Origin: Marilutibacter aestuarii
GTDB lineage: Bacteria; Pseudomonadota; Gammaproteobacteria; Xanthomonadales; Xanthomonadaceae
NCBI RefSeq assembly: GCF_006546775.1
Contig: NZ_VICE01000017.1
Coordinates: 1 to 64,000 of the forward strand
Reading direction: 5' to 3'
DNA: 64,000 nucleotides
The notes under the pieces were generated by a model that worked only from the letters and a program-made list of their open reading frames with translations, was not told the DNA's origin and did no database searches. Position 1 is the first letter of the stretch; each line of letters begins with the position of its first letter. This document shows positions 27,345 through 35,948 of this stretch, one piece after another. Position numbers and translations under genes: made by a program.

Positions 27345-28121
27345 ATGGCCATCACCCTCAAGACCCCAGAAGACATCGAGAAGATGCGCGTCGCCGGCCG
27401 CCTGGCCGCCGAAGTGCTCCAGGTCGTCGCCCCGCACGTGAAGCCGGGCGTCAGCACCGAGGAGCTGGACCGCATCTGCCACGACCACATCGTCAACGTA
27501 CAGAAGGCGATCCCGGCCAACGTCGGCTACAAGGGCTTCCCCAAGACCGTGTGCACCTCGGTGAACAACGTGATCTGCCACGGGATCCCCAGCGAAGCCA
27601 AGATCCTGAAGGAAGGCGACATCGTCAACATCGACGTCACCGTCATCAAGGACGGCTGGCACGGCGACACCAGCCGCATGTACATCGCCGGCAAGCCCTC
27701 GGTGATGGCCCAGCGCCTGGTGGACGTCACCCGCGAAGCCATGTTCCGCGGCATCCGCGCGGTCAGGCCGGGGGCGACCCTGGGCGACATCGGGCATGCG
27801 ATCCAGGCGTACGCGGAGTCCGAGCGCTTCTCGGTGGTGCGCGAGTACTGCGGCCACGGCATCGGCAAGGTCTACCACGACGAGCCGCAGGTCCTGCACT
27901 ACGGCCGCCCCAGCACGGGGGTGGTCCTCCAGCCGGGTATGACCTTCACCATCGAGCCGATGATCAACGAGGGCGGGCGGCACACGCGCCTGCTGCCCGA
28001 TGGCTGGACCGTGGTGACCAAGGACCGCAAGCTCTCGGCGCAGTGGGAGCATACGGTCGCGGTGACCGACGATGGCGTCGAGATCCTGACCCGCCTGCCG
28101 GGCGACGACAACGACCTATGA
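27345..28121 (+). CDS. map: methionine aminopeptidase, type I
   Basis: Removes the initiator Met from nascent proteins; cytoplasmic metalloenzyme. The 258 residues show the pita-bread fold motifs: H at [13 protein letters not shown], the metal-ligand Asp pair in [43 protein letters not shown] and the final [11 protein letters not shown]. It lies divergent from rpsB. No good Shine-Dalgarno precedes the ATG. An AATAAT box at 27334-27339 sits only 6 bases before it, so a leaderless or near-leaderless transcript is possible. The stop overlaps the glnD start (ATGA at 28118). Confidence 0.97.
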   Translation: MAITLKTPEDIEKMRVAGRLAAEVLQVVAPHVKPGVSTEELDRICHDHIVNVQKAIPANVGYKGFPKTVCTSVNNVICHGIPSEAKILKEGDIVNIDVTVIKDGWHGDTSRMYIAGKPSVMAQRLVDVTREAMFRGIRAVRPGATLGDIGHAIQAYAESERFSVVREYCGHGIGKVYHDEPQVLHYGRPSTGVVLQPGMTFTIEPMINEGGRHTRLLPDGWTVVTKDRKLSAQWEHTVAVTDDGVEILTRLPGDDNDL

Positions 28122-30739
28122 GCCCGCCGCATGCCGGCGAGGCGCCCGCGGCCGGCTCCGACGCGGAGTGGGCCGCGACCGCGCGCGAAGCCCTGGGCCG
28201 GCATGCCGAGGCACTGGCCGAGCGTTTCGACGCGGCGGTGGACGTCGACCGCCTGGTCGCCGAGCGCGCCCGGGTCGTCGACCGCCACGTGACGGAAGCC
28301 TGGCAGCGCTGCATCGCGGACGACGGTCCCCTGGCCCTGTTCGCGGTCGGCGGCTACGGCCGCGGCGAACTCTTCCCCCATTCCGACATCGACCTGCTGG
28401 TGCTGGCCGAGCCCGACGCCCAGCGCCAGCACGAGGACGCGCTGGCGCGCTTCTTCAGCCTGCTGTGGGACGCCGGCCTGCCGCTCGGGCACGCCGTGCG
28501 TTCGGCGAGCCAGTGCACCGAGGCGGCCGGGGCCGACATCACCGTGATGACGGCCATCCTCGAGTCGCGCCCGCTGGCGGCGCCGTTGCCGGTGCGACAG
28601 GCCCTGGAGGCGGCGATCGCGCCGTCCCTGGTGTGGCCGGCACGGGCGTTCTTCCAGGCCAAGCGCCAGGAACTGCGTGAGCGCCACGCCCGCCACGGCG
28701 ACACCTCCGACAACCTCGAACCCAACCTCAAGGACGGCCCCGGCGGCCTGCGCGACGTCCAGACCCTGCACTGGATGGCCCTGCGCATCATCGGGACTTC
28801 CGACCTCGAATCGCTGATCGCGGTCGGCCAGCTCGGCGCCGACGAAGTAGCCTCGCTCGAGCGCGAGCGCCGCTTCCTGTCGCGCCTGCGTTTCGGCCTC
28901 CACCTGCTCGCCCGCAAGCACGAGGAGCGCCTGCGCTTCGACTACCAGAAGATCCTCGCCGAACGCCTGGGCTACACCGACAGCGATGGCGTGCTCGCGG
29001 TCGAGAAGATGATGCAGGGCTTCTATCGCAGCGCTTCGCTGGTGCAGCGCATCGGCGAGCGTCTGTTGCAGCGTTTCGAGGAGCAGATCGAGGGCGAGCC
29101 GGTCGCCGAGCCGATCGATGCCGATTTCGAGCTTCGCCGTGGCTACCTCGCCGCCCGCGACGAGCAGTGGCCCGAGAGCCCGGACGACGTGCTGGCGCTG
29201 TTCTCCACCTGGGCCTCGCGCAGCGACGTCCGTGGCCTGCACTCGCAGACAGCGCGTGCGCTGGCCGAAGCCTTGTCGGCGTTCCCCGACTATGCCTCGG
29301 CGCCGCCCGCGCTGCATGCACGCTTCATGCAGTTGCTGCGGGGACCGCAGCCTGTCGCCACGCTCACGCGGATGGCGCGGCTGGGCGTGCTCGGCCGCTG
29401 GATCCCCGCGTTCGCGCGGGTGTCGGGGCGGATGCAGTTCGACCTGTTCCACGTCTACACCGTCGACCAGCACACGCTGGCGGTGCTGAAGAACCTGGCC
29501 TCGTTCGCGTCCGAGGAGCACGACGAGCGCTTCACCCTGGCGCACGAGGTCTGGCCGCGCCTGCGCAAGCCGGAACTGCTGCTGCTCGCAGGCCTGTTCC
29601 ACGACATCGGCAAGGGGCGGGGCGGCGACCACTCCGAACTCGGCGGCGACGACGCGCGCCTGTTCTGCGACACGATCGGCCTCAACCCCGCCGAGGGCTC
29701 GCTGGTCGAATGGCTGGTGCGCAAGCACCTGCTGATGTCGACCACCGCACAGAAGCAGGACATCACCGATCCGGAGGTGATCCACCGCTTCGCCACCCAG
29801 GTCGCCGACCGCGACCGCCTGGACCATCTCTACCTGCTGACCTGCGCCGACATCGCGGGCACTTCGCCCAAGCTGTGGAACGCGTGGAAGGACCGGCTGA
29901 TGGCCGATCTCTACACCGCGACCCGGCTGGCCTTGCGCCGTGGCCTGGAACACCCGCTGGCGGCGACCGAGCGCGCGTCGGAGAACCGCGAGGCGGCGCG
30001 GGCGATGCTGGCCGCCTTCGGCACCGAGGACGATGAGATCGAAGCGCTGTTCGCGCGGATGCCCGACATCGGCTTCCAGCGCGGACGCCCGGACCACCTG
30101 GCTTGGCAGGCGGTGTCGCTGCGCGGCGTCCGTCCCGGCGACGTCCGCGTCCGCGTGCGACCGGTGGCCGCCCATGCCAGCGCGATGGAAGTGTTCGTGC
30201 ATTCGCCCGACCGCGACGGCCTGTTCGATGCGATCGTCGCCACCCTCGACCGCCTGGGCCTGGCGATCCAGCAGGCCCGCGTCCACGACGGTCCCGACGG
30301 CACGATCTTCGACAGCTTCGAAGTGATCCCGGCCGACAGCCGGCACATCCCCGCCGGACAGGACGTCGAGCAGAAGCTCGAATCCACCCTGTCGGGCACG
30401 CTGGAGGACGTGCGGCCGCCGCGTCGCACGCAACCCCGCCACCTGCGCCACTTCCGCATCGCGCCGCAGATCGGCTTCGACGATACCCGCGGCGGCCGCA
30501 CCCAGCTCAGCCTGGTCTGCACCGACCGGCCAGGACTGCTCGCCGACGTCACCCGCACGCTGCGCACCCAGTCGCTGCGCGTGCACGATGCCCGGATCGC
30601 GACCTTCGGCGCGCGCGCCGAGGACCTGTTCCAGGTCACCGCCGTCGATGCGGACGGCAACGACCAACCCCTTGATGAAACCCGGCGGCAGGCCCTGAGG
30701 GATGCACTGCTCGCCTGCCTGGAAGGAGATGCCCGATGA
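28118..30739 (+). CDS. glnD: bifunctional PII uridylyltransferase/UMP-removing enzyme
   Basis: Nitrogen sensor that uridylylates PII when glutamine is low and deuridylylates it when glutamine is high. The 873 residues comprise a nucleotidyltransferase domain ([19 protein letters not shown], residues 78-95), the GlnE/GlnD helical region, an HD domain ([17 protein letters not shown], about 493-510) and two C-terminal ACT domains (about 705-785 and 800-873) that bind glutamine. It is coupled to map upstream and to dapD downstream by ATGA overlaps. Confidence 0.97.
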   Translation: MSPPHAGEAPAAGSDAEWAATAREALGRHAEALAERFDAAVDVDRLVAERARVVDRHVTEAWQRCIADDGPLALFAVGGYGRGELFPHSDIDLLVLAEPDAQRQHEDALARFFSLLWDAGLPLGHAVRSASQCTEAAGADITVMTAILESRPLAAPLPVRQALEAAIAPSLVWPARAFFQAKRQELRERHARHGDTSDNLEPNLKDGPGGLRDVQTLHWMALRIIGTSDLESLIAVGQLGADEVASLERERRFLSRLRFGLHLLARKHEERLRFDYQKILAERLGYTDSDGVLAVEKMMQGFYRSASLVQRIGERLLQRFEEQIEGEPVAEPIDADFELRRGYLAARDEQWPESPDDVLALFSTWASRSDVRGLHSQTARALAEALSAFPDYASAPPALHARFMQLLRGPQPVATLTRMARLGVLGRWIPAFARVSGRMQFDLFHVYTVDQHTLAVLKNLASFASEEHDERFTLAHEVWPRLRKPELLLLAGLFHDIGKGRGGDHSELGGDDARLFCDTIGLNPAEGSLVEWLVRKHLLMSTTAQKQDITDPEVIHRFATQVADRDRLDHLYLLTCADIAGTSPKLWNAWKDRLMADLYTATRLALRRGLEHPLAATERASENREAARAMLAAFGTEDDEIEALFARMPDIGFQRGRPDHLAWQAVSLRGVRPGDVRVRVRPVAAHASAMEVFVHSPDRDGLFDAIVATLDRLGLAIQQARVHDGPDGTIFDSFEVIPADSRHIPAGQDVEQKLESTLSGTLEDVRPPRRTQPRHLRHFRIAPQIGFDDTRGGRTQLSLVCTDRPGLLADVTRTLRTQSLRVHDARIATFGARAEDLFQVTAVDADGNDQPLDETRRQALRDALLACLEGDAR

Positions 30740-31617
30740 CCCCCAAGTCCCTCAAGGACGCCCCCGGAACCGCCCGCCTGGACGGTGCCGATGAACTCAG
30801 GTTCGTGATCGAAAGTGCCTTCGAGCGCCGCGCCGCGCTGACCGGCGACGAGATCGACGGCTCCACGCGTCCGGCGGTGGAACGCGTGATCGACGGCCTG
30901 GAAAGCGGCGAGTTCCGCGTCGCCGAGCCCGACGGCGCGGGCGGCTGGAAGGTCAACGAATGGTTGAAGAAGGCGGTGCTGCTGTACTTCCGCACCCAGG
31001 AGATGGAAGTCGTCGACGCCGATCCGGCGCCGTTCTGGGACAAGATCCCGGCGCGGTTCGAAGGCTACGACGAGGCCGCGTTCCGCCAGCTCGGCGCGCG
31101 CGTGGTGCCGGGCGCGATCGCGCGCCGCGGCGCCCACATCGGCAAGGACGTGGTGCTGATGCCGAGCTTCGTCAATATCGGCGCCCATGTCGGCGAAGGG
31201 ACCATGGTCGACACTTGGGCGACCGTCGGCTCCTGCGCACAGGTCGGCGCGCACTGCCACCTGTCCGGCGGCGCCGGCATCGGCGGCGTCCTCGAGCCCC
31301 TGCAGGCCACGCCGACCATCATCGAGGACCACTGCTTCATCGGCGCGCGCTCGGAGGTCGTCGAGGGCTTCGTCGTCGGCCACCACAGCGTGATCGGCAT
31401 GGGCGTGTTCCTGGGCCAGAGCACCCGCGTGTACAACCGCGCCACCGGCGAGATCAGCTACGGCTCGGTACCGCCCTACAGCGTGGTCGTGTCCGGCCAG
31501 CTGCCCGCCGCCGACGGCAGCCACTCGCTCTACTGCGCGGTGATCGTCAAGCAGGTGGACGCCAAGACGCGCTCGAAGACCAGCATCAACGATCTCCTGC
31601 GCGGTCTGGCGGATTGA
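30736..31617 (+). CDS. dapD: tetrahydrodipicolinate N-succinyltransferase
   Basis: Succinyl-CoA dependent step of the lysine/diaminopimelate pathway. The 293 residues have an N-terminal helical part (about 1-110) and a left-handed beta helix of hexapeptide repeats: [42 protein letters not shown] spans about residues 133-175, with [13 protein letters not shown] after it. The succinylase branch is confirmed by dapE two genes on. The start overlaps the glnD stop. Confidence 0.96.
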   Translation: MTPKSLKDAPGTARLDGADELRFVIESAFERRAALTGDEIDGSTRPAVERVIDGLESGEFRVAEPDGAGGWKVNEWLKKAVLLYFRTQEMEVVDADPAPFWDKIPARFEGYDEAAFRQLGARVVPGAIARRGAHIGKDVVLMPSFVNIGAHVGEGTMVDTWATVGSCAQVGAHCHLSGGAGIGGVLEPLQATPTIIEDHCFIGARSEVVEGFVVGHHSVIGMGVFLGQSTRVYNRATGEISYGSVPPYSVVVSGQLPAADGSHSLYCAVIVKQVDAKTRSKTSINDLLRGLAD

Positions 31618-31619
31618 AC

Positions 31620-31973
31620 ATGGCCACGCTCTACGGACTGAAGAACTGCGATACCTGCCGCAAGGCGCGCAAGTGGCTCGATCGCTTCGGCATCGAGCAT
31701 GCGTTCATCGACTACCGCGAGGCGCCACGCAGCCCCGAGACCCTGGTCGAGTGGAAGGATGCGCTCGGCGGCTGGGACGCAATGGTCAACAAGTCCTCGA
31801 CCACCTGGCGCCAGCTGCCGGAGCAGCGCAAGTCGCCCGGCTCGGACGCGGAGTGGAAGCTGCTGTTGCGCGAGCATCCGCAACTGGTGCGGCGTCCGGT
31901 CGTGGTGACCGCCGACGGCGCGATCAGCCAGGGCTTCAGCGACAACGGCTTCAAGAAGCGCTTCGGCGCCTGA
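31620..31973 (+). CDS. yffB: ArsC/Spx-family protein (YffB-like)
   Basis: A 117-residue thioredoxin-fold protein of the ArsC/Spx family. The N-terminal [15 protein letters not shown] carries a CxxC pair (Cys11 and Cys14 region); the central part has [12 protein letters not shown] and the C-terminus [10 protein letters not shown]. In E. coli the homologous gene also sits directly upstream of dapE, which supports the name. Its biochemical role is unknown; reductase or glutathione-linked activity is only inferred from the fold. It starts 3 bases after dapD. Confidence 0.88.
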   Translation: MATLYGLKNCDTCRKARKWLDRFGIEHAFIDYREAPRSPETLVEWKDALGGWDAMVNKSSTTWRQLPEQRKSPGSDAEWKLLLREHPQLVRRPVVVTADGAISQGFSDNGFKKRFGA

Positions 31974-31990
31974 GTGGCATGGAAACGCGC

Positions 31991-33121
31991 ATGAGCGAGG
32001 TTCTCGAACTGGCCTGCGAGCTGATCTCGCGGCCGTCGGTGACGCCGGACGATGCCGGTTGCCAGGCCCTGCTCGCCGCGCGCTTGCAGGCCGCCGGCTT
32101 CGCCTGCGAGCACCTGCGCCTGGGCGAGGTCGACAACCTGTGGGCGACGCATGGCGCGGGCGACGGCCCGACCCTGGTCCTGCTGGGCCACACCGACGTG
32201 GTGCCGCCGGGACCGCGCGAGGCCTGGCACAGCGATCCGTTCGTGCCGACGCTGCGCGACGGCCTGCTCCATGGTCGTGGCGCGGCCGACATGAAGGGCA
32301 GCGTCGCGGCGTTCGTCGTCGCGGCCGAGCGCTTCGTCGCCGCCCATCCGGCGCACCGGGGCCGGCTTGCGGTGCTGCTGACCTCGGACGAAGAGGGCGA
32401 CGCGATCGATGGCGTGCGCCGCGTCGCCGACCTTTTCCGCGAGCGCGGCGAGCGCATTGACTGGTGCATCACCGGCGAGCCCTCCTCGAAGACGCGGCTG
32501 GGCGACCTGCTGCGCGTGGGCCGGCGCGGGAGCCTGTCGGCGCGCCTGGTCGTCCACGGCGTCCAGGGTCACGTGGCGTATCCGGACAAGGCGCGCAACC
32601 CGATCCACCTCGCGCTGGGCGCGCTCGACGGGTTGGCGTCGCGGCGCTGGGACGAGGGCTACGAAAGTTTCCCGCCGACCAGCCTGCAGATCAGCAACAT
32701 CCATGCCGGCACCGGCGCGAACAACGTGATCCCGGGCGAGCTCGAGGTGCTGTTCAACCTGCGCTACAACCCGCACTGGAACGCGGACCGCCTCGTCGCC
32801 GAATGCGAGGACATGTTGCATGCCCAGGGCCTGTCCTTCGACATCCACTGGCATCGCAGCGGCGAACCCTTCTTCACGCCCGAGGGGCCGCTGCGAGTGG
32901 CGGCGCGTGAGGTGTTGGCGAAGTTCTCCGGTGCCGACCCGGAGGAAAGCACCGGCGGCGGCACCTCCGACGCGCGCTTCATCGCCCCCCTCGGTGCCCA
33001 GTGCATCGAGGTCGGGCCGGTCAACGCCAGCATCCACCAGGTCGACGAGCACGTGGCGCTGGCCGACCTCGAGGCATTGCCTGGCCTGTACGGCGCGCTG
33101 CTGGAACGCCTGCTCGCCTGA
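31991..33121 (+). CDS. dapE: succinyl-diaminopimelate desuccinylase
   Basis: Hydrolyses N-succinyl-L,L-DAP to L,L-DAP for lysine and peptidoglycan synthesis; two-zinc M20 peptidase. The 376 residues hold the metal and catalytic residues H67 and D69 ([11 protein letters not shown]), D100 (GRGAADMKG), E134/E135 (TSDEEGDA), E163 (TGEPSS) and a late His in [12 protein letters not shown] used ATG 31991 ([19 protein letters not shown]), with GGAAA upstream; ATG 31979 would add four residues. It converges on the acylase gene 16 bases away. Confidence 0.96.
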   Translation: MSEVLELACELISRPSVTPDDAGCQALLAARLQAAGFACEHLRLGEVDNLWATHGAGDGPTLVLLGHTDVVPPGPREAWHSDPFVPTLRDGLLHGRGAADMKGSVAAFVVAAERFVAAHPAHRGRLAVLLTSDEEGDAIDGVRRVADLFRERGERIDWCITGEPSSKTRLGDLLRVGRRGSLSARLVVHGVQGHVAYPDKARNPIHLALGALDGLASRRWDEGYESFPPTSLQISNIHAGTGANNVIPGELEVLFNLRYNPHWNADRLVAECEDMLHAQGLSFDIHWHRSGEPFFTPEGPLRVAAREVLAKFSGADPEESTGGGTSDARFIAPLGAQCIEVGPVNASIHQVDEHVALADLEALPGLYGALLERLLA

Positions 33122-33137
33122 GACGCCGGCCCCGCCC

Positions 33138-35546
33138 TCAGCGGACGGGGGCCAGGGTCAGGGTGTAGCGCACCGGTCCCGGCAGGAAGGGCGTCGGCCT
33201 GCCCTGCACCCAGTCCTCGTGGCCCGCGCCCCAGAACGGGGAGAGCAGGTGGCCGCTCTGGCCGCCGGGCATGTGCGCGATGCCATCGTCCTCGTGCCCC
33301 GGTGAGACCACCATCCGTTCGGAGGCGCCCATGTCCGGTGCCTGCACGCGCGGCATGTGGCTGTCGCCGGGCAAGGGGTCGGCGGGCATGCACAGCCAGT
33401 GGCGGGCCAGCGCGGGCAGGGCGCGTTGCAGCGGATGGCAGATGCTTGCGGTGTTGCGCTCGCCCCAGCTGCGTCCGGCCAGCGGCCCCTGCGCGTTCAG
33501 CTCATCGCGCAACTGGATCGCCGCGTCCTCGAACAGGGCCTGCCAGGACTCGAACCGGGGCGGCAACAGGTGCGCGGGCTGCTGGCTCACCATCGGCCAG
33601 GCCACGCCTTCGAGCTGCGGGAGGTTGGGCATCAGGAAGGCGTCGCCCAGCGCGGCCCGTGCCGGGCCGGTCAGGCCGTCGGCGATGCGCTCGTGGACAT
33701 GCTGGCGCCAGCCGCGGACCAGGCGGTAGCTGACCGAGTCGACGTCCGCGCGGCCCGACCAGTCGCTCGCGGCCGCGGCGACCTCGCGCAGGGCCGGCGC
33801 GTCGCCGCGCGCGGCCTCGGCCTGCAGCAGCCGCCACCAGCGTTCCAGGAATATGCTGCGGTCGTCGAGCTGGATGTCGAGCAGCGCGCGCTCATCGAAG
33901 TGCTCGCGGGCGCCCAGGCCATCGCGGATCTGCTTCGCGCGCGCGCCGAGCACGTAGCCGCCGTCGCCGATCTTCGCCAGCGCCTCGCCATCGGCGACGC
34001 GGTTGTTGGCCGTCCACAGGCGGCCATCGTCGGGCGCCACCCGCGCGACGCCGGCCGACGTGCCCAGTTCCCAGGGCGGGCAGCGGGCCGGGGGATCGAG
34101 TGGCGCATCGGCCGCGGCATGCACCGGTGTCGCCCGGCAGGCGTCCTCGCGCCGTGGCAACACGCCCAGCAGTCGCCAGGCGATCGTGCCGTCGCGATCG
34201 CCGACCAGCAGGTTCTGCGCCGGGATCGCCGAGCGGTCGGCGATCTCCAGCGCCGATGCCACGGACCCGGCACGAAGGAAGTCCATCAGGCCGACGGTCA
34301 GGGCGCCTGGCTGGTGCGCGACCCAGCGCAGCGCCAAGCGCCGGCCATCCACGCTGCGGTGGAGGATCGGGCCCCAGTCGGTTTCCTCGATATCGAGCTC
34401 GACCGGGTCGCCGCCGGCGACATCGATGCGTTCGCGGAACCGCTGCACCGGCGGACAGGCCGGGTCGTCGGCCGTCGCCTCCGTGCCGCTCGCGCAGGCG
34501 GGCAGTTCCTGCCAGTCCAGCCAGTCGCCATAGCTGTTGGTGAAGGCCCAGGCGACGTGTCCGTTGCTGCCCACCACGATGGCCGGCAGTCCGGGCAGGG
34601 TGAACCCGGTCGCGTCGACCCGACCGCCGGGTGCGTCGGCGTCCGGGTATCGGAGCCGCGCACGAAACCAGATGTTCGGCACCCGCAGGCCCAGGTGCAT
34701 GTCGTCGGCGACGATCGCGCTGCCGGTGGCGCTCAGCGCGCCGGACACGGCGAAGTTGTTGCTGCCCAGCGCGGGGCGGTCGCCATGGCCGGCCGCGGCG
34801 ATCGGCGTGGCCGGCCGCGCCAGCGTCCGCAGGTCCAGTTCGCCGGGTCCTGGGAGGGCGGCATCGCCGCGCGGGCCGCCCATGATCGCTGCGTCCCAGC
34901 TGCTGCCGTCATGGACGAGCAGGTTCCAAAGCGGTGCGGGCAGGTGGGGGCGCGCCTGCCACAGCGCGAGTTCGTTGGCGTTACCAGCGTCCTGCAGGTC
35001 GAAGTACATCGCGAAGCCGGTCAGGGCGACGTCCTCGACCGTCCACGGTTCGGGCGTCCTGCGCACCAGCAGGTAGGGCCAGGGACGGGCGTCGAGCGCG
35101 GCCAGTCCGCTGTTGACGCCGGCCACGTAGGCGTCGATGGCTTCGCGCTGGCCCTGGGTGAACGACGCCAGGTGCGTGCGCACGCGCTGGCGCATGCGGT
35201 GCACGCGGCGCCGCTTGTCCGTCTCGACCGCCGCCGGGCCGAACAAGGCCGCCAGTTCACCGGCGGCGGTACGCCGCATCAGGTCCATTTCGAAGAAGCG
35301 CTCCTGGCCATGCACGTAGCCCAGCGCGCGCACTGCATCGAGTTGGTTGGCCGCGTCGATGGTGACGGTGCCGTTGGCGTCGCGGTCGATCCGCACCGGC
35401 GCCGCGAGGCCCGCCAGCGGGTGCTCGCCTTCCAGCGAAGGCAGGCTGCCGCGCAGTGCGAGACAGGCGGCCGCCGCCAGCAGGACCAGCAACAGCGCGA
35501 GCATGCCCGCGCCCCACGCCAGGATGCGCCTCGATCGTTTCACCAT
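33138..35546 (-). CDS. penicillin-acylase-family N-terminal nucleophile hydrolase
   Basis: Ntn-hydrolase that would mature by autocleavage, 802 residues. It begins MVKRSRRILAWGAGMLALLLVLL, a signal or membrane anchor, so the enzyme is probably periplasmic. The alpha-subunit region has RALGYVHGQERFFEMDLMRR (about 73-92). The nucleophile is S262 at the start of the beta subunit in ALGSNNFAVSGA. Downstream AIVVGSNGHVAWAFTNSYGDWLD and ERNTASICHPL fit the family. The family includes penicillin, cephalosporin and acyl-homoserine-lactone acylases; substrate cannot be assigned. GGGGGA precedes the ATG. It is divergent from the asnB leader. Confidence 0.9.
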   Translation of the reverse strand: MVKRSRRILAWGAGMLALLLVLLAAAACLALRGSLPSLEGEHPLAGLAAPVRIDRDANGTVTIDAANQLDAVRALGYVHGQERFFEMDLMRRTAAGELAALFGPAAVETDKRRRVHRMRQRVRTHLASFTQGQREAIDAYVAGVNSGLAALDARPWPYLLVRRTPEPWTVEDVALTGFAMYFDLQDAGNANELALWQARPHLPAPLWNLLVHDGSSWDAAIMGGPRGDAALPGPGELDLRTLARPATPIAAAGHGDRPALGSNNFAVSGALSATGSAIVADDMHLGLRVPNIWFRARLRYPDADAPGGRVDATGFTLPGLPAIVVGSNGHVAWAFTNSYGDWLDWQELPACASGTEATADDPACPPVQRFRERIDVAGGDPVELDIEETDWGPILHRSVDGRRLALRWVAHQPGALTVGLMDFLRAGSVASALEIADRSAIPAQNLLVGDRDGTIAWRLLGVLPRREDACRATPVHAAADAPLDPPARCPPWELGTSAGVARVAPDDGRLWTANNRVADGEALAKIGDGGYVLGARAKQIRDGLGAREHFDERALLDIQLDDRSIFLERWWRLLQAEAARGDAPALREVAAAASDWSGRADVDSVSYRLVRGWRQHVHERIADGLTGPARAALGDAFLMPNLPQLEGVAWPMVSQQPAHLLPPRFESWQALFEDAAIQLRDELNAQGPLAGRSWGERNTASICHPLQRALPALARHWLCMPADPLPGDSHMPRVQAPDMGASERMVVSPGHEDDGIAHMPGGQSGHLLSPFWGAGHEDWVQGRPTPFLPGPVRYTLTLAPVR

Positions 35547-35628
35547 CGGTCCCCCTTTTTCCTCCAGCTTAGCCCAACGGCGTGACGCCGCCTGGCGGCG
35601 GGGAACCGGTTTCACCTGCAAGCGTCGC

Positions 35629-35657
35629 TTGCGTCGTCCTGGAAGCTGGGGCAGGAT
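35629..35657 (+). promoter_or_regulatory. weak candidate promoter for asnB leader
   Basis: TTGCGT (35629-35634), 17 bases, CAGGAT (35652-35657). The -10 is poor, and the implied start would fall at about the ATG of the leader ORF. It is listed because a promoter must lie in 35547-35790 to supply the transcript that the terminator at 35819 acts on; the true one may differ. Confidence 0.25.
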
Positions 35658-35663
35658 CGGTCC

Positions 35664-35783
35664 ATGCATCCGCGCCACGCCAGCTTCGATCCGACCCGCC
35701 GCCGCCCCCGGGCAACGGCGCGTGTCGTGGCGCGTATCCGCAATGCGAATACCAACACCAGCCTCCATGGGGCCGGTGATTAG
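35664..35783 (+). CDS. putative asnB leader peptide with clustered Asn codons
   Basis: A 39-codon ORF (ATG 35664, TAG 35781-35783) with AGGA 7 bases before the ATG. Its C-terminal part reads RIRNANTNTSLHGAGD: three Asn codons (AAT 35742, AAT 35748, AAC 35754) within five codons, then 8 codons to the stop. A shorter in-frame GTG start at 35727 would give an 18-residue peptide with the same Asn run. It precedes an intrinsic terminator and asnB. This is the arrangement of leader peptides in his, leu, ilv, thr and trp attenuators, here with codons for the product of the downstream enzyme. Coding status is inferred. Confidence 0.6.
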   Translation: MHPRHASFDPTRRRPRATARVVARIRNANTNTSLHGAGD

Positions 35784-35846
35784 CGCGTAGTCGAAAGAAA
35801 AGACGTCGCTCTCCCCGGCCCACACTGCGAAGTGTGGGCTTTTTTA
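35769..35846 (+). promoter_or_regulatory. putative asnB transcription attenuator
   Basis: GGGGCCGG (35769-35776), inside the end of the leader ORF, can pair over 7 bases with CCGGCCC (35815-35821). The last three C of that segment are the foot of the terminator stem. A ribosome stalled at the Asn codons would leave GGGGCCGG free to form this antiterminator; a ribosome reaching the TAG would cover it and let the terminator form. The overlap with the terminator stem is only 3 of 8 base pairs, which is a weakness. Confidence 0.55.
35819..35846 (+). terminator. intrinsic terminator in asnB leader
   Basis: Stem CCCACACT (35819-35826) / AGTGTGGG (35831-35838), loop GCGA, followed by CTTTTTTATT. 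It lies 103 bases before asnB in the same orientation. The gene upstream is divergent, so no complete plus-strand gene needs it; it must act on the asnB leader transcript. Confidence 0.88.
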
Positions 35847-35948
35847 TTGCCTGCAGATCCCCGTCCCAGACAGCCCTCGCCACCATCGCAATGGACGCCG
35901 GCACCCGGGACCGGGTGCCCGCCCCGAACCACAAGGAACTCCACCCGC

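Noticed and set aside
35743-35790. Alternative 15-codon leader starting at the ATG at 35743
   Set aside because: It has no Shine-Dalgarno and its codons have no link to asparagine; the longer frame has AGGA and the Asn run.
35819-35846. Reading this hairpin as the terminator of an upstream gene
   Set aside because: The nearest upstream gene is divergent (minus strand) and dapE ends 2.7 kb earlier, so only a leader transcript of asnB can use it.
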